Source: Dickeya chrysanthemi NCPPB 402 (GTDB lineage Bacteria > Pseudomonadota > Gammaproteobacteria > Enterobacterales > Enterobacteriaceae). Taken from it: a stretch of DNA of 64,000 nt. Location: positions 4,202,805-4,266,804 of the forward strand of contig NZ_CM001974.1 in assembly GCF_000406105.1 (NCBI RefSeq). The letters are read 5' to 3'. Shown piece after piece: positions 53,192 through 63,631 of the stretch. The notes below the pieces were generated by a model. The model did not search any database. It saw only the letters and a list, made by a program, of their open reading frames with translations, and was not told where the DNA came from. Both the position numbers and the translations under genes were made by a program. Each line of letters begins with the position of its first letter. The first letter of the stretch is position 1.

Positions 53192-54625
53192 ATGAAGCAA
53201 GGTTTGCAACTCAGGCTCAGCCAGCAACTGGCTATGACACCGCAGTTACAGCAGGCCATCCGCCTGCTGCAGTTGTCCACGCTTGAACTCCAGCAGGAAA
53301 TCCAACAGGCGCTGGAAAGCAACCCGTTGCTGGAGCAGGCCGATATTCATGACGAAGTGGAAACCCAGGAAAGCAGCGACAGCGAAACGCTGGACACCCG
53401 CGAGGCGCTGGAGCAAAAAGAGATGCCCGACGAGTTGCCGCTCGACGCCGCCTGGGATGAAATCTACACCGCCGGTACGCCGTCCGGCACCAGCACCGAC
53501 TACCGTGACGAAGAGCTGCCGGTCTATCAGGGTGAAACCACACAGACGCTGCAGGATTACCTGATGTGGCAGGTGGAGTTGACGCCGTTTTCCGATACCG
53601 ACGCCGCCATCGCCACGTCCATCGTGGATGCGGTGGACAGCACCGGTTACCTGACGGTGTCGCTGGACGATATCCGCGACAGTATCGGTAATGACGAGGT
53701 GACGCTGGAAGAGGTGGAAGCGGTGCTCAAACGCGTACAGCGTTTTGACCCTGTCGGCGTGGCCGCCCGCGATTTACGCGAATGCCTGCTGGTACAGCTG
53801 TCCCAGTTCGACAGCGGCATTCCCCGTCTGGCTGAAGCCAAACTTATCGTTAGCGAATACCTTGATCTGCTCGCCAACCATGACTTCCGCACCCTCATTC
53901 GTACCAGCCGCCTCAAAGAAGAGGTATTGAAAGAAGCGCTGGCGCTGATTCAATCGCTCGATCCGCGCCCAGGTCAGTCGATCAATACCGGCGAATCCGA
54001 GTATGTGATTCCGGACGTACTGGTGCGCAAGATACAGGGACAGTGGACGGTGGAGCTCAATACCGACAGCGTACCCCGGTTGCAGATCAACCAGCAGTAC
54101 GCCGCCCTCGGCAACAGTGCGCGCAACGACAGCGACGGGCAATTCATCCGCAGCCACCTGCAGGAAGCCCGCTGGCTCATCAAGAGTCTGGAAAGCCGTA
54201 ACGATACCCTGTTGAAAGTCACCCGTTGCATTGTGGAGCAACAACAGGCGTTCTTCGAACACGGTGAAGAATTTATGAAACCCATGGTGCTGGCGGATAT
54301 CGCTCAGGCCGTGGAGATGCACGAGTCCACCATTTCCCGCGTAACGACCCAGAAATTTCTGCACAGTCCGCGCGGTATTTTTGAGCTGAAGTATTTCTTT
54401 TCCAGTCACGTCAACACCGACAGCGGCGGCGAGGCATCATCCACCGCCATCCGTGCGCTGGTGAGAAAACTCATTGCAGCGGAAAATCCCGCTAAACCGC
54501 TAAGCGACAGCAAACTGACCTCACTGCTTTCCGAACAGGGAATCATTGTGGCTCGCCGAACTGTCGCCAAGTATCGAGAGTCTTTATCTATCCCGCCGTC
54601 AAACCAACGCAAACAGCTGGTTTGA
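53192..54625 (+). CDS. rpoN: RNA polymerase sigma-54 factor
   Basis: A 477-residue sigma-54, the E. coli length. The Gln/Leu-rich region I ([20 protein letters not shown], residues about 7-26) contacts the activator; the acidic region II follows, then the core-binding domain, the HTH, and the RpoN box [10 protein letters not shown] near the end, which reads the -24 element. It controls nitrogen genes and, in soft-rot pathogens, type III secretion. Confidence 0.97.
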   Translation: MKQGLQLRLSQQLAMTPQLQQAIRLLQLSTLELQQEIQQALESNPLLEQADIHDEVETQESSDSETLDTREALEQKEMPDELPLDAAWDEIYTAGTPSGTSTDYRDEELPVYQGETTQTLQDYLMWQVELTPFSDTDAAIATSIVDAVDSTGYLTVSLDDIRDSIGNDEVTLEEVEAVLKRVQRFDPVGVAARDLRECLLVQLSQFDSGIPRLAEAKLIVSEYLDLLANHDFRTLIRTSRLKEEVLKEALALIQSLDPRPGQSINTGESEYVIPDVLVRKIQGQWTVELNTDSVPRLQINQQYAALGNSARNDSDGQFIRSHLQEARWLIKSLESRNDTLLKVTRCIVEQQQAFFEHGEEFMKPMVLADIAQAVEMHESTISRVTTQKFLHSPRGIFELKYFFSSHVNTDSGGEASSTAIRALVRKLIAAENPAKPLSDSKLTSLLSEQGIIVARRTVAKYRESLSIPPSNQRKQLV

Positions 54626-54649
54626 CCCCTACATGAGAAGGAAGACGAT

Positions 54650-54937
54650 ATGCAGCTTAACATTACCGGACACCATGTCGAAATTACGGATGCTCTGCGC
54701 GAATTCGTAACCTCAAAATTCGCCAAACTTGAGCAATACTTTGATCGTATCAATCAGGTGTACGTGGTATTGAAAGTGGAAAAGATCCTGCACATTGCAG
54801 ATGCCACGATCCACGTCAACGGAGGTGAGCTGCATGCCACATCGGAAGCGGGTGATATGTACGCCGCCATCGATCTGCTGATCGATAAGCTGGCGAGACA
54901 GTTAAACAAACATAAGGATAAACTGAAACAGCACTGA
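54650..54937 (+). CDS. hpf: Ribosome hibernation promoting factor
   Basis: A 95-residue short HPF that joins 70S ribosomes into 100S dimers in stationary phase. MQLNITGHHVEITDALREFV and the AAIDLLIDKLARQL helix match E. coli. AGAAGG precedes the ATG, 24 bases after rpoN. Confidence 0.96.
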   Translation: MQLNITGHHVEITDALREFVTSKFAKLEQYFDRINQVYVVLKVEKILHIADATIHVNGGELHATSEAGDMYAAIDLLIDKLARQLNKHKDKLKQH

Positions 54938-54966
54938 TTTCGCCGTTTCAGGTGCAGGGACAGCGA

Positions 54967-54990
54967 CCAGCCTGCCGCATGGCAGGCTGG
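54967..54990 (+). other. Perfect hairpin between hpf and ptsN
   Basis: CCAGCCTGCC at 54967-54976 and GGCAGGCTGG at 54981-54990 form a ten-base stem with a GCAT loop. No T-run follows, so it may be an RNA processing or stability element in the rpoN-hpf-ptsN transcript. Confidence 0.6.
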
Positions 54991-55026
54991 TAACCGAAGG
55001 CAACAGTGTCGTTAAGTGAACGTATC

Positions 55027-55515
55027 ATGAACAACGAGCCCGTTATGCAACTTAGCGCCGTCCTCCGTAAGGAGTGCACGCGTAGCGCTGTCCACTGTCA
55101 GAGCAAAAAGCGTGCACTGGAAATCATCAGTGAACTGGCCGCCAGACAGCTCAACTTGCCGCCGCAGATGGTGTTTGAAGCCATTCTGACCCGTGAGCGC
55201 ATGGGCAGTACCGGTATCGGCAACGGCATCGCCATTCCGCATGGCAAGCTGGAGGACGAAAATACGCTCGGCGCAGTCGGCGTCTTTATCCAGTTGGAAC
55301 AGCCGATAGCGTTTGACGCCATCGACAACCAACCGGTCGACCTGCTTTTTGCCTTGCTGGTTCCTGCTGAACAATGTAAAACCCATTTACATACCTTATC
55401 GCTCGTCGCCAAACGGCTGGCGGATAAAACCGTATGTAAGCGCCTGCGCGCAGCGCAAGATGATGATGAACTGTATCAGATCATGACGGAAGCGGATCTG
55501 CCCGACCAACCCTGA
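55027..55515 (+). CDS. ptsN: PTS IIA-like nitrogen regulatory protein PtsN
   Basis: A 162-residue EIIA-Ntr protein. The phosphorylated residue is His72 in GNGIAIPHGK. It receives phosphate through PtsP and NPr and regulates potassium uptake and nitrogen responses. A GTG at 55006 would add seven residues; ATG 55027 gives the E. coli length and is preferred, though the upstream AAGG fits the GTG better. Confidence 0.94.
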   Translation: MNNEPVMQLSAVLRKECTRSAVHCQSKKRALEIISELAARQLNLPPQMVFEAILTRERMGSTGIGNGIAIPHGKLEDENTLGAVGVFIQLEQPIAFDAIDNQPVDLLFALLVPAEQCKTHLHTLSLVAKRLADKTVCKRLRAAQDDDELYQIMTEADLPDQP

Positions 55516-55603
55516 TGGCTGGTGGCGCCCGTTTTAAGCGCTATCCGGCGTATGAGCGGGAACAGCGCATATAACAACACTATGTCATGACAATACGTGC
55601 GAC

Positions 55604-55660
55604 GTCAGGCGCAAGCCTGACAGAATGCCGGCTTAGCCGGGAAAATGAAGTTAGCTAACT
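55604..55660 (+). other. Three successive inverted repeats before rapZ
   Basis: GTCAGGC/GCCTGAC with a GCAA tetraloop (55604-55621), CCGGC/GCCGG with a TTA loop (55628-55640) and the 12-base palindrome AGTTAGCTAACT (55649-55660) stand in a row in the 191-base ptsN-rapZ gap. No T-run follows any of them. Confidence 0.55.
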
Positions 55661-55706
55661 GTGGCGGTGGACATTCACCATCCTGCTGCCAGGGGGGAGT
55701 CGTCAG

Positions 55707-56561
55707 ATGGTGCTGATGATTGTCAGTGGTCGTTCAGGTTCGGGAAAATCCGTAGCACTGCGCGCGCTGGAAGACATGGGTTTCTATTGTGTAGATAACC
55801 TGCCGGTGGTATTGCTGCCCGAACTGGCGCACACGCTGGCGGAACGGAACATCTCCGCGGCGGTCAGCATTGACGTGCGTAACCTGCCGGAAACGCCGGA
55901 AGTGCTGGAACATGCCCTGACCCGCCTGCCTCAAAGCTTTTCGCCCCAATTGCTGTTTCTAGACACCGATCGTAATACGTTGATCCGGCGCTACAGCGAT
56001 ACCCGGCGCCTGCATCCGCTCTCCAGCAAGAACCTGTCGCTGGAAAGCGCTATTGATGAAGAAAACGATCTGCTCGAACCGCTGCGTTCCCGTGCCGATC
56101 TGATCATCGATACCTCGGAAATGTCGGTGCACGAGCTGGCGGAAATGCTGCGTACCCGTTTACTGGGTAAACGCGAACGTGAACTGACTATGGTGTTCGA
56201 ATCATTCGGCTATAAACACGGCATCCCGATTGATGCCGACTATGTATTTGACGTGCGCTTCCTGCCGAACCCGCACTGGGACCCGAAATTACGCCCGATG
56301 ACAGGGCTGGATAAACCGGTGGCGGCATTTCTTGACCGGCATACCGAAGTCCACAATTTCATCTATCAGACCCGCAGCTATCTGGAACTGTGGTTGCCGA
56401 TGCTGGAAACCAACAACCGTAGCTATCTTACCGTCGCTATCGGCTGTACCGGCGGGAAACACCGTTCCGTCTACATCGCCGAACAACTGGCGGATTACTT
56501 TCGCTCCCGTGGCAAAAATGTACAGTCGCGCCACCGTACGCTGGAAAAACGTAAATCATGA
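55707..56561 (+). CDS. rapZ: RNase adapter protein RapZ
   Basis: A 284-residue P-loop protein with Walker A GRSGSGKS (8-15) and the C-terminal RNA-binding domain ending [10 protein letters not shown]. It delivers the sRNA GlmZ to RNase E and so sets GlmS levels and UDP-GlcNAc supply. AGGGGGGAG precedes the ATG. It overlaps npr by four bases. Confidence 0.96.
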   Translation: MVLMIVSGRSGSGKSVALRALEDMGFYCVDNLPVVLLPELAHTLAERNISAAVSIDVRNLPETPEVLEHALTRLPQSFSPQLLFLDTDRNTLIRRYSDTRRLHPLSSKNLSLESAIDEENDLLEPLRSRADLIIDTSEMSVHELAEMLRTRLLGKRERELTMVFESFGYKHGIPIDADYVFDVRFLPNPHWDPKLRPMTGLDKPVAAFLDRHTEVHNFIYQTRSYLELWLPMLETNNRSYLTVAIGCTGGKHRSVYIAEQLADYFRSRGKNVQSRHRTLEKRKS

Positions 56562-56830
56562 CCGTCAGGCAGACCGTTGAAGTAAAAAACCGCTTAGGGA
56601 TGCACGCTCGCCCGGCCATGAAGCTGTTCGAGCTGGTGCAAAGTTTTGACGCTGAGGTGTTGCTACGCAACGAAAGCGGTACTGAAGCTGATGCCAGCAG
56701 CGTCATCGCCATGCTGATGCTGGATTCAGCCAAAGGCCGCCATATCGAAGTGGAAGTCTCCGGGCCGGATGAAGAACACGCGCTGGCGGCGGTCATTCAA
56801 CTGTTTGAAGCTGGATTTGACGAAGATTAA
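56558..56830 (+). CDS. npr: Phosphocarrier protein NPr
   Basis: A 90-residue HPr paralogue of the nitrogen PTS. His16 in [12 protein letters not shown] is the phosphorylated residue. It passes phosphate from PtsP to PtsN, encoded two genes upstream. Confidence 0.96.
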   Translation: MTVRQTVEVKNRLGMHARPAMKLFELVQSFDAEVLLRNESGTEADASSVIAMLMLDSAKGRHIEVEVSGPDEEHALAAVIQLFEAGFDED

Positions 56831-56951
56831 TCCGGTATCTTACCTCATCCTGGTGCAAGCCGCCGTCTGTGATCCCGGTCTATTCCTGTTTATGCGGTAA
56901 GTTTTTATGCGGTAACTTCCCCGCATCCCTGTTACCATCGGATTAACTTAT

Positions 56952-56984
56952 ACCCCTGCCCTTACGGCGGGGGTGTTGTTATCT
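56952..56984 (+). terminator. Probable npr terminator
   Basis: ACCCCTGCC at 56952-56960 pairs with GGCGGGGGT at 56966-56974 (one G-T pair) around CTTAC, followed by GTTGTTAT. Confidence 0.5.
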
Positions 56985-57009
56985 GCTATTGCAAAAACTG
57001 GAGAAACAT

Positions 57010-57420
57010 ATGGATAAACCGCACCTGACGATTAGCGAGCTGGATGCCGAACGCCTGGATGCGCTGCTGGAGCAACCTGCTTTTGCCGATACAGCGGTAG
57101 CGCAGGCTCTGAGCGAGGAACTCGATCGGGCTGATATCGTCCAGCCGATTGAGATTCCGGCCGATGTGGTCACCATGAACAGCAGGGTTCGGTTCCGCGA
57201 TCTGCTTACGGTGGAAGAACATATTCGCACGTTGGTCTATCCGGCCGGTCTCAAAGACAGCCGGGAGCAAATTTCAGTGATGGCGCCGCTGGGGGCTGCG
57301 CTGCTCGGTATGCACGTCGGCAACAGCATTGCCTGGCCGCTGCCGAATGGCGACGAAACGAGAATTGAAGTCATGGAACTGCTCTACCAACCGGAGGCGG
57401 CGGGCGAGTATCACCGCTGA
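57010..57420 (+). CDS. rnk: Nucleoside diphosphate kinase regulator Rnk
   Basis: A 136-residue RNA-polymerase-binding protein of the GreA/GreB C-terminal family: a short coiled coil, then the domain [12 protein letters not shown]...[19 protein letters not shown]. coli Rnk raises NDK activity. A TTG at 56989 opens the frame earlier; ATG 57010 has a GGAG site and the E. coli length. In E. coli rnk lies elsewhere; here it stands between npr and pmbA. Confidence 0.92.
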   Translation: MDKPHLTISELDAERLDALLEQPAFADTAVAQALSEELDRADIVQPIEIPADVVTMNSRVRFRDLLTVEEHIRTLVYPAGLKDSREQISVMAPLGAALLGMHVGNSIAWPLPNGDETRIEVMELLYQPEAAGEYHR

Positions 57421-57436
57421 CGCGACGGCATCCTCC

Positions 57437-57468
57437 CATGGCTGCCCAACAGACCGAGGGCAGCCATG
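57437..57468. terminator. Bidirectional hairpin between rnk and pmbA
   Basis: CATGGCTGCC at 57437-57446 and GGCAGCCATG at 57459-57468 form a perfect ten-base stem with a 12-base loop, in the gap between convergent genes. It lacks T-runs. Confidence 0.5.
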
Positions 57469-57493
57469 TCGGCGAATGCCGTGGCAGAGAACG

Positions 57494-58834
57494 TTATGCG
57501 CCGGCGATTTTCATCGACGGCAGCAACACCGATCCGCACTGAATATTACTGCGCGTTTCAATATCATCGCCGACGGTGACCATATTGCGCAGCATATCTT
57601 TCAGGTTACCGGCGATGGTGATTTCACTCACCGGGTACTGAATCTCGCCGTTTTCAACCCAAAAACCCGCCGCGCCGCGTGAATAGTCGCCGGTAACCGC
57701 ACTCACGCCTTGCCCCATCAGGCTGGTGACCAGCAACCCAGTCCCCATTTCCTTCAGCATACCGTCAAAATCCAGCCCGCGTCCGGCAATGCGCCAGTTA
57801 TGAATGCCACCCGCATGGCCGGTGCTCTTCATGCCCAGTTTTCGGCTGGCATAGGTGGTCAATAACCAGGTTTGCAGCACACCGTCTTTGACGATATCGC
57901 GCTGTGCGGTACGTACGCCTTCGCTATCAAACGGCGTGGACGCCAGCCCTTTGCGCAAATGCGGCAACTCCTGAATGGTCAGCCATTCCGGTAGAATCTG
58001 CTTACCCAGGCTATCCAGCAGGAAGGTGGATTTCCGGTAAACACTGCTGCCGCTGATGGCGCCGACCAAATGCCCGAATAACCCGGTCGCCACCTCGGCG
58101 GCGAACATCACCGGCGCTTCCATAGTGGCTAATTTGCGCGGCGCCAGGCGCGCCAGCGTGCGCCGGGCGCACTCCTCACCGACCCACGACGGCGCTTGCA
58201 GGTCGTCGAGCGCACGGCCGATGGTGTAGGCGTAATCGCGCTCCATATCGCCGTTATGTTCGGCAATCACGCTGACCGACATGGAATGGCGGCTGGAGCA
58301 GTAGCTCTGCAACATACCGTGGCTATTGCCGAACACCTTGATGCCATAATGACTGTTAAAACTGCCGCCTTCGGTGTTGGTGATGCGTTTATCGGCTTTC
58401 AGCGCCGCCTGTTCAGCGGCGGCGGCCAGCTCGATACCGCGATCGGCGTCCAGCTCCGCCGGGTGGAATAAATCCAGATCCGGAGCATCAAACGCCAGCA
58501 GGTCTTTATCGGCCGGACCGGAATACGGGTCAACCGACGTGTAGCGGGCAATATCCAGCGCCGCCTGTACCGTACGCGCGATGGCGTCCGGGCTCATGTC
58601 GGTGGATGACGCGCTGCCTTTGCGCTGTTGATAGTAGACGGTGATGCCGAGTGCGCCGTCACTGTTGAATTCGACGTTTTCAACTTCACCATACCGGGAG
58701 CTGACGCTTATCCCCGTTGTTTTCGTGACGGCGACTTCCGCCGCATCAGAACCGGCACGGGCCAGCTCCAGCGCCTGCGATACCGCCTGTTCCAGCACTT
58801 TACGCTGTTCTGCAACCTGAGTGATTATTGTCAT
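57494..58834 (-). CDS. pmbA: Metalloprotease subunit PmbA (TldE)
   Basis: A 446-residue TldD/TldE-family protein, the inactive partner of TldD, needed for microcin B17 maturation and CcdA breakdown in E. coli. [33 protein letters not shown] and the C-terminal [23 protein letters not shown] block ([13 protein letters not shown]) are present. The frame opens 16 codons upstream; [12 protein letters not shown] is chosen by homology. It is divergent from darP, as in E. coli. Confidence 0.94.
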   Translation of the reverse strand: MTIITQVAEQRKVLEQAVSQALELARAGSDAAEVAVTKTTGISVSSRYGEVENVEFNSDGALGITVYYQQRKGSASSTDMSPDAIARTVQAALDIARYTSVDPYSGPADKDLLAFDAPDLDLFHPAELDADRGIELAAAAEQAALKADKRITNTEGGSFNSHYGIKVFGNSHGMLQSYCSSRHSMSVSVIAEHNGDMERDYAYTIGRALDDLQAPSWVGEECARRTLARLAPRKLATMEAPVMFAAEVATGLFGHLVGAISGSSVYRKSTFLLDSLGKQILPEWLTIQELPHLRKGLASTPFDSEGVRTAQRDIVKDGVLQTWLLTTYASRKLGMKSTGHAGGIHNWRIAGRGLDFDGMLKEMGTGLLVTSLMGQGVSAVTGDYSRGAAGFWVENGEIQYPVSEITIAGNLKDMLRNMVTVGDDIETRSNIQCGSVLLPSMKIAGA

Positions 58835-59024
58835 CGATTTGCCATAATGAGTAAGAAAACATTCAGATAATCTATGATGCAACGAATGCCGTCCGCCTGC
58901 TATTCGTTACCTTACCTCGGTTTTACCACGAGGTAGCCTGTGATTGAGTCTAACAGGATCGGCGGACAATTTCGCACTCAGCCCATAACCTGATAGGATC
59001 AGCCTCTTTTATTGGGGAGCTACC

Positions 59025-59573
59025 ATGAACAAACATCCCGAAGACTGGCAGGACGAGATCCCTGACGCCAGTCAGGACGATGAAGACGAAGAGATAATCT
59101 GGGTCAGCAAAAGCGAGATTAAACGCGATGCCGAGGCCCTCAAAGCGTTAGGCACCGAGCTGGTCGAGCTGGGCAAGAACGCGCTGGAACGCATTCCGCT
59201 GGACGACGATCTGCGCGCCGCCATTGAACTGGCGCAGCGCATCACCAAAGAAGGCCGCCGCCGCCAGTTACAGTTGATCGGCAAAATGCTGCGTGCCCGC
59301 GACCCGGAACCGATTCAGACCGCGCTGGACAAGCTGCGCAACCGCCATAACCAACAGGTGTCGTTGTTCCACAAGCTGGAGCAGTTGCGTGACCGGTTGA
59401 TAGCCGAAGGCGACGGCGCCATTCCTGACATTCTTGCGCTGTATCCGCAGGCCGACCGCCAGCAATTGCGCTCGCTGGTGCGTAACGCCCAAAAAGAAAA
59501 AGCCGCCAACAAACCGCCCAAATCAGCCCGGCAGATTTTCCAATATCTGCGCGAACTGGCGGAAGCCGAATAA
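59025..59573 (+). CDS. darP: Ribosome biogenesis factor DarP (YjgA)
   Basis: A 182-residue DUF615 protein that acts in maturation of the 50S subunit. An acidic start ([20 protein letters not shown]) is followed by the basic helical core with [18 protein letters not shown] and the ending [21 protein letters not shown] precedes the ATG. Confidence 0.95.
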   Translation: MNKHPEDWQDEIPDASQDDEDEEIIWVSKSEIKRDAEALKALGTELVELGKNALERIPLDDDLRAAIELAQRITKEGRRRQLQLIGKMLRARDPEPIQTALDKLRNRHNQQVSLFHKLEQLRDRLIAEGDGAIPDILALYPQADRQQLRSLVRNAQKEKAANKPPKSARQIFQYLRELAEAE

Positions 59574-59667
59574 TGTCGGTCGGCGCCTGTGAGGCTGTGG
59601 CAAACAGCCTCGCCGGCACCTTGTGTAGCGGTTTTTATTTGGTTGAAGCCACCAGTGCAGAACCCAC

Positions 59668-60168
59668 ATGACAACCTTATTTATGTATTACGTGGGCGGG
59701 CGCGCCCAGGGCGCCAATATCGAATTGCATGATATTCAGTTCGCGGCGGTGGAACACCCGCATGACGGGTTCCCTTTTTTAAAAGCCAACTGGTTCGGCG
59801 ATAAAAACCGGGTTCACGTCGATAGCTACACCCCCTGTCATTGGGCGGACGGCTATGATATCACGCTCAGCCGCCAGCCGTTTCAGGGGAAGGAAAAACT
59901 CTGGTTTATCAACATGGGAGGATATCTGCCGCACAACCCGGCGGAGGTGCATCAGTTCGGGCTGTTCGTCGCTGCGGATGCGGAACTCGCGCAACAACGC
60001 GCCAAAGCCGTGCTGCTGACCGATGTCTTTCAGCAGCATAAGGATGATCTGCGCGATGTGGACGACTGCCTGCCGCTCACCTTGCTGGACCGCTGGTATA
60101 TCCATCTAAACGCCAACCCTGCCGGACAGATTCCATCGCCGCAGTGGCAGGGTTATCACCCGCTGTAA
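59668..60168 (+). CDS. DUF1543 domain-containing protein
   Basis: A 166-residue protein with LFMYYVGGRAQGANIELHDI at the start, typical of DUF1543. The function is unknown; I see no signal peptide, membrane helix or catalytic motif. It is not part of the E. coli pmbA-yjgA neighbourhood. It runs convergently to within six bases of aaeB. Confidence 0.75.
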   Translation: MTTLFMYYVGGRAQGANIELHDIQFAAVEHPHDGFPFLKANWFGDKNRVHVDSYTPCHWADGYDITLSRQPFQGKEKLWFINMGGYLPHNPAEVHQFGLFVAADAELAQQRAKAVLLTDVFQQHKDDLRDVDDCLPLTLLDRWYIHLNANPAGQIPSPQWQGYHPL

Positions 60169-60174
60169 ACGGGA

Positions 60175-62127
60175 TCAGTCGCCAAGCGCATGTTTATGAC
60201 GATGCAACAGTACCGTCAGGCGGCCAACCGCATTAATGGCTTCATCCGACACCTGATGGTCGCGCAACAGATGCTGATACTCATCCATCTGGGCCAGCAA
60301 TCGGGCGAAATGGTGGCTACGGTCGCGGGTAGCGGCAATCACCTGTTCCGCCGTCGCCCGCATCTGGCGATGAAACGCAGACAAAACAGGGCTGACCGGC
60401 AGTTCCAGCGTCCGCAAACGCTGATGCATCATGATCAGTGACAACGCCAGCCGGTACCGACTTATTTCACCGGGAAACAGGTTCAGCAGCAGAAACAGGT
60501 GCTGATACAACGCAGGCAGGTGGTTCTCTCGCCGTTGCGTCGCACGGGTCGACAAGGCCGACACCGCGCCGAACACAAAGCGGTTCAGCAGCGTACGGCC
60601 GGTTTGTTCACGGGTATTGTCGCGGATCAGCAAAATCACGAGCAAAGCCAACATACAGCCGATCACCTGCCCAATCGCGTTATCAAGAAACTGAGACAGG
60701 TTGAACTTCATCGGATTGCTGAGCACCAGAATGTTGATGGTACTGGCCAGCGCGCCCAGCGATCCCAGCCGCCGTTTTTGAACCTCAATGCCGATGACAA
60801 ACGCCATACCGCCGAGACTCAAACACAGCAGCAGCAGGCTTTGCTGGGTGGACGGCAACACCAGCATAAACATCAGCGCCCCCAGCGGCAGCGCCACCAA
60901 AGAACCAATCAGAAAGTCTTTCGCCGCCATCACCGGATTCGGTAACCGCATCACCAGCGATGTCACCACCGCGATGATCACCATGCATGAACTGCCCGAG
61001 GTCCAGCCGGTCCATAACCAGAACAAACAGCCCAGACCAGTCGCCACCGTGGTACGCACGCCATTAATCATCGCATGACGGGTTTCCGCCGAGCTGGCTT
61101 TTACCGGTACGTCGGCATCCAGCAATGCGGCTTCGCTCTGACCAATACGCGCATTGGTTTTCACGCCTTTCGACAACAACTGGTAGCGCGTCGCGGCCCC
61201 CAGCCAGCTTATCAGCGTCGGCGGCAGGCTGCTGCCGTGCGCCGCCGCCAGATGGCGTAACTGCCGCAAACGCCGCTGTACCTCCGCCGGATTGTCCGCC
61301 GGGTGCTCCAACATCACGGCGATCGCCCCTTTAACCGCATCAGGATGATCCTGTAACGTCAACCGGATTTCGCACGCCTGAGTGATCATAATCCAGGATT
61401 GAGTCAACAACGTGGTTATCCGGCGGCCGGCACCCTGCCAGCGAGATGACTCCATCATCAATACGCTGCGCATACCGTTGATAGCATGGGTTTTACGCAC
61501 CAGCGCGTTCCACGCGGCATCCAGCGCCTGTTTCGACATGCCGTTCACACAACCTTGCAGCAAGTGATATTGCCCGACCAACAGCTCATCCAGCGCCCGG
61601 TCGATATCCTGCTTGACCGAACGCGGCGAGAACAGCAAGTCGGCTAAAATGGCGCAGACGATACCCAGCACAATCTCACTGCAACGCTCAACGGCAAACT
61701 GCGGAATACGCAGCGGCGCGCTCTGACTGGTCACGATGATGATCAGCGTCGTGTAGCCCGCCAGCGCAAACACATAGGCGTTTTCCAGTTTGATCAGTGA
61801 TGAAATCCAGACGCAGACCCCCGCCCACAGGCAACACAGCATCAGCATCACTACCGGTGCCTGCACCGTGGCGATGATAATCACCAGAGCCGCAATACAG
61901 CCGATAAAGGTGCCGATGACCCGCAACATGCCACGGTAACGAATCGCACCGGAGAACGGTTCGCCGCCGGCGGCAAAAGCCGGTGCTGCGGCCACGATCG
62001 CCGCGGTCAATGCCGCCCAGCGCGGGGTTTCCAGTTGCAAAAAGAACCCCAGAACCAACGACAGCACGATCGCCGCACTGAGTTTGAAGGCAAACCGCAG
62101 GCGCAAAAACGCGGGACTGTTCATCAT
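60175..62127 (-). CDS. aaeB: p-Hydroxybenzoic acid efflux pump subunit AaeB
   Basis: A 650-residue inner-membrane protein of the FUSC/ArAE family. Two hydrophobic blocks (about residues 15-160 and 360-500, several helices each) alternate with two soluble domains. With AaeA it exports aromatic carboxylic acids. It lies 10 bases after aaeA. In a plant pathogen the substrates would be plant phenolic acids (inference). Confidence 0.95.
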   Translation of the reverse strand: MMNSPAFLRLRFAFKLSAAIVLSLVLGFFLQLETPRWAALTAAIVAAAPAFAAGGEPFSGAIRYRGMLRVIGTFIGCIAALVIIIATVQAPVVMLMLCCLWAGVCVWISSLIKLENAYVFALAGYTTLIIIVTSQSAPLRIPQFAVERCSEIVLGIVCAILADLLFSPRSVKQDIDRALDELLVGQYHLLQGCVNGMSKQALDAAWNALVRKTHAINGMRSVLMMESSRWQGAGRRITTLLTQSWIMITQACEIRLTLQDHPDAVKGAIAVMLEHPADNPAEVQRRLRQLRHLAAAHGSSLPPTLISWLGAATRYQLLSKGVKTNARIGQSEAALLDADVPVKASSAETRHAMINGVRTTVATGLGCLFWLWTGWTSGSSCMVIIAVVTSLVMRLPNPVMAAKDFLIGSLVALPLGALMFMLVLPSTQQSLLLLCLSLGGMAFVIGIEVQKRRLGSLGALASTINILVLSNPMKFNLSQFLDNAIGQVIGCMLALLVILLIRDNTREQTGRTLLNRFVFGAVSALSTRATQRRENHLPALYQHLFLLLNLFPGEISRYRLALSLIMMHQRLRTLELPVSPVLSAFHRQMRATAEQVIAATRDRSHHFARLLAQMDEYQHLLRDHQVSDEAINAVGRLTVLLHRHKHALGD

Positions 62128-62137
62128 AAGCCCCTGC

Positions 62138-63085
62138 TTAGCCGAACTCGCGCAGGCGATGTAATAGTTGCAATAACGGCGACATCGACTTGGTATTGCG
62201 GGTCTGTTCGCCGGTCACCACGACGGTGGCGGTGGTGCCGGCCGGATACTGGTCGCCCCATTGTTGTTCAAGACGAATTTTTACCGGCACCCGCTGAGCC
62301 AACCGCACCCACTCCAGATTGGAATCCACCGTTGCCAGACCTTTGTTATCCGCGGTACTGCTGCTGTTGGTGACCCCGGCGGCAATACTATCGACCGAAC
62401 CGAACAAAATCTTGTTACTGCCCAACGGAGTGATTTCCACCCGGTAACCGGGCCGGACCTCCGCCAGTTTGGTTTCTTCCATGTAAGCCAGCAGATAGAA
62501 CGAATCCTTTTTCACCAACGCCACCGCGGTAGCGCCGCGGGTAATGTATTCGCCGGCATGGACATGTAAGTTGGTTATCCAGCCGTCAGCCGGGGCGCGC
62601 ACCACCGTACGCGCCAGATCGAGTTTCGCCAGTTCCTGCTCCGCCTGCGCCTTTGCCAGTTGGTGTAATGTGGTTTGCAACGCATTGCCGGACTGTTCAA
62701 TTTCCTCCCGCGACATCGCCTGCACCCCAAGACGCTGACGGCGCGCCGATTCCCGCTTTTTCTCATCGGCCAGCGCCTGATAATAGGCGACATCCGCCTG
62801 CGCCTGCTCCAGCGCCTGCTGATAACGCGGCTGATCAATCACGAACAGCACATCACCCTGTTTCACCGGCTGGTTATCCTGCACTTTGACATCGGTCAAC
62901 AGGCCGCTGACATCGGGGGCGATCGCCACCACATCGGCACTAAAACGGGCGTCGCGCGTCCAGGGGGATTCAGTATAAAACGACCAGACGCGCACCAGCG
63001 CCACCCCAGCCAGTAGTACCAGTAATAACGTCACGGCCATGCGGCTGAATTTCTTGAAAATGACTTTCACAACAGATGTTTTCAC
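62138..63085 (-). CDS. aaeA: p-Hydroxybenzoic acid efflux pump subunit AaeA
   Basis: A 315-residue membrane-fusion protein with one N-terminal membrane segment, a biotinyl-lipoyl-like domain ([17 protein letters not shown]) and a helical hairpin. No ATG fits: the start is the GTG at 63085, five bases after TGAGG. A second GTG at 63070 would align with the E. coli start (KVIFKKFSR) but has no good ribosome site. It lies between aaeX and aaeB. Confidence 0.94.
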   Translation of the reverse strand: MKTSVVKVIFKKFSRMAVTLLLVLLAGVALVRVWSFYTESPWTRDARFSADVVAIAPDVSGLLTDVKVQDNQPVKQGDVLFVIDQPRYQQALEQAQADVAYYQALADEKKRESARRQRLGVQAMSREEIEQSGNALQTTLHQLAKAQAEQELAKLDLARTVVRAPADGWITNLHVHAGEYITRGATAVALVKKDSFYLLAYMEETKLAEVRPGYRVEITPLGSNKILFGSVDSIAAGVTNSSSTADNKGLATVDSNLEWVRLAQRVPVKIRLEQQWGDQYPAGTTATVVVTGEQTRNTKSMSPLLQLLHRLREFG

Positions 63086-63092
63086 AACAACC

Positions 63093-63296
63093 TCAAAGAC
63101 CGAAATGGAACAGCGCATAGAACAGGCAGACAAACAGCGCGGTATTAAACAGAGCCGGGTGCCAAACCAGGTCGTAGATACCGGTGGGATGCAGCAGGCG
63201 GGTACAGACAAAAAATAGCGCCAGCGTCACCAGCAGCACAAAAAATACCGGTGGAAACGACAGGCCGAATAGCACCATAACCGGGAGTGAATTCAT
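63093..63296 (-). CDS. aaeX: Small membrane protein AaeX
   Basis: A 67-residue protein with two membrane segments, [20 protein letters not shown] and the later [17 protein letters not shown]. It is cotranscribed with aaeAB in E. coli and its role is unknown. The frame is open upstream, but the ATG at 63296 with AAGGAAAAGAGG ahead gives the family length. Confidence 0.94.
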   Translation of the reverse strand: MNSLPVMVLFGLSFPPVFFVLLVTLALFFVCTRLLHPTGIYDLVWHPALFNTALFVCLFYALFHFGL

Positions 63297-63450
63297 CCTC
63301 TTTTCCTTATGTTCTGCGTCACGCTGCTTGTCGCTCGCACCGCTAACCCTGAGTATCGGTGGCGAGAAGGACAGAAAAATACCCTCTCCCGCCGACCAAC
63401 CGTCGGCAGGTGAAAGACACAGCGTTAACTGAATAATCACGATGGCGGGG

Positions 63451-63494
63451 GCTGATTTACTGCATCTCGTTCACGGTGTTAAATCAGCGTTTTT
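63451..63494 (+). other. Inverted repeat with T-run in the aaeX-aaeR gap
   Basis: GCTGATTTA at 63451-63459 and TAAATCAGC at 63480-63488 pair around 20 bases, followed by GTTTTT. It looks like a forward terminator but no forward gene precedes it; it may instead be an AaeR operator or a leader attenuator. Confidence 0.4.
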
Positions 63495-63597
63495 AACCCT
63501 TCGGAACAACCACGGCGGCAAAGACAGGCAATCAGGCCCGCGCTTTGTGGTCATACAGGCTATATTATGAAACGTTATTATTATGTTATCTACGCAG

Positions 63598-63613
63598 TGT
63601 GATCTAAATCACT
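63598..63613. promoter_or_regulatory. CRP-like site at aaeR
   Basis: TGTGATCTAAATCACT matches TGTGA-N6-TCACA at nine of ten core positions, and the centre is close to the ideal TCTAGA. It ends 18 bases before the aaeR ATG, a position that suggests repression of aaeR or a role at the divergent aaeX promoter. Confidence 0.55.
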
Positions 63614-63631
63614 TTTAAGCCAGGGTTAATA

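Larger units (their letters stand above)
63297..63631. other. aaeX-aaeR divergent regulatory region
   Basis: A 335-base gap that should hold both promoters and the AaeR operators. It contains a terminator-like inverted repeat (63451-63494) and a CRP-like site (63598-63613). No ORF with a convincing ribosome site was seen. Confidence 0.5.
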
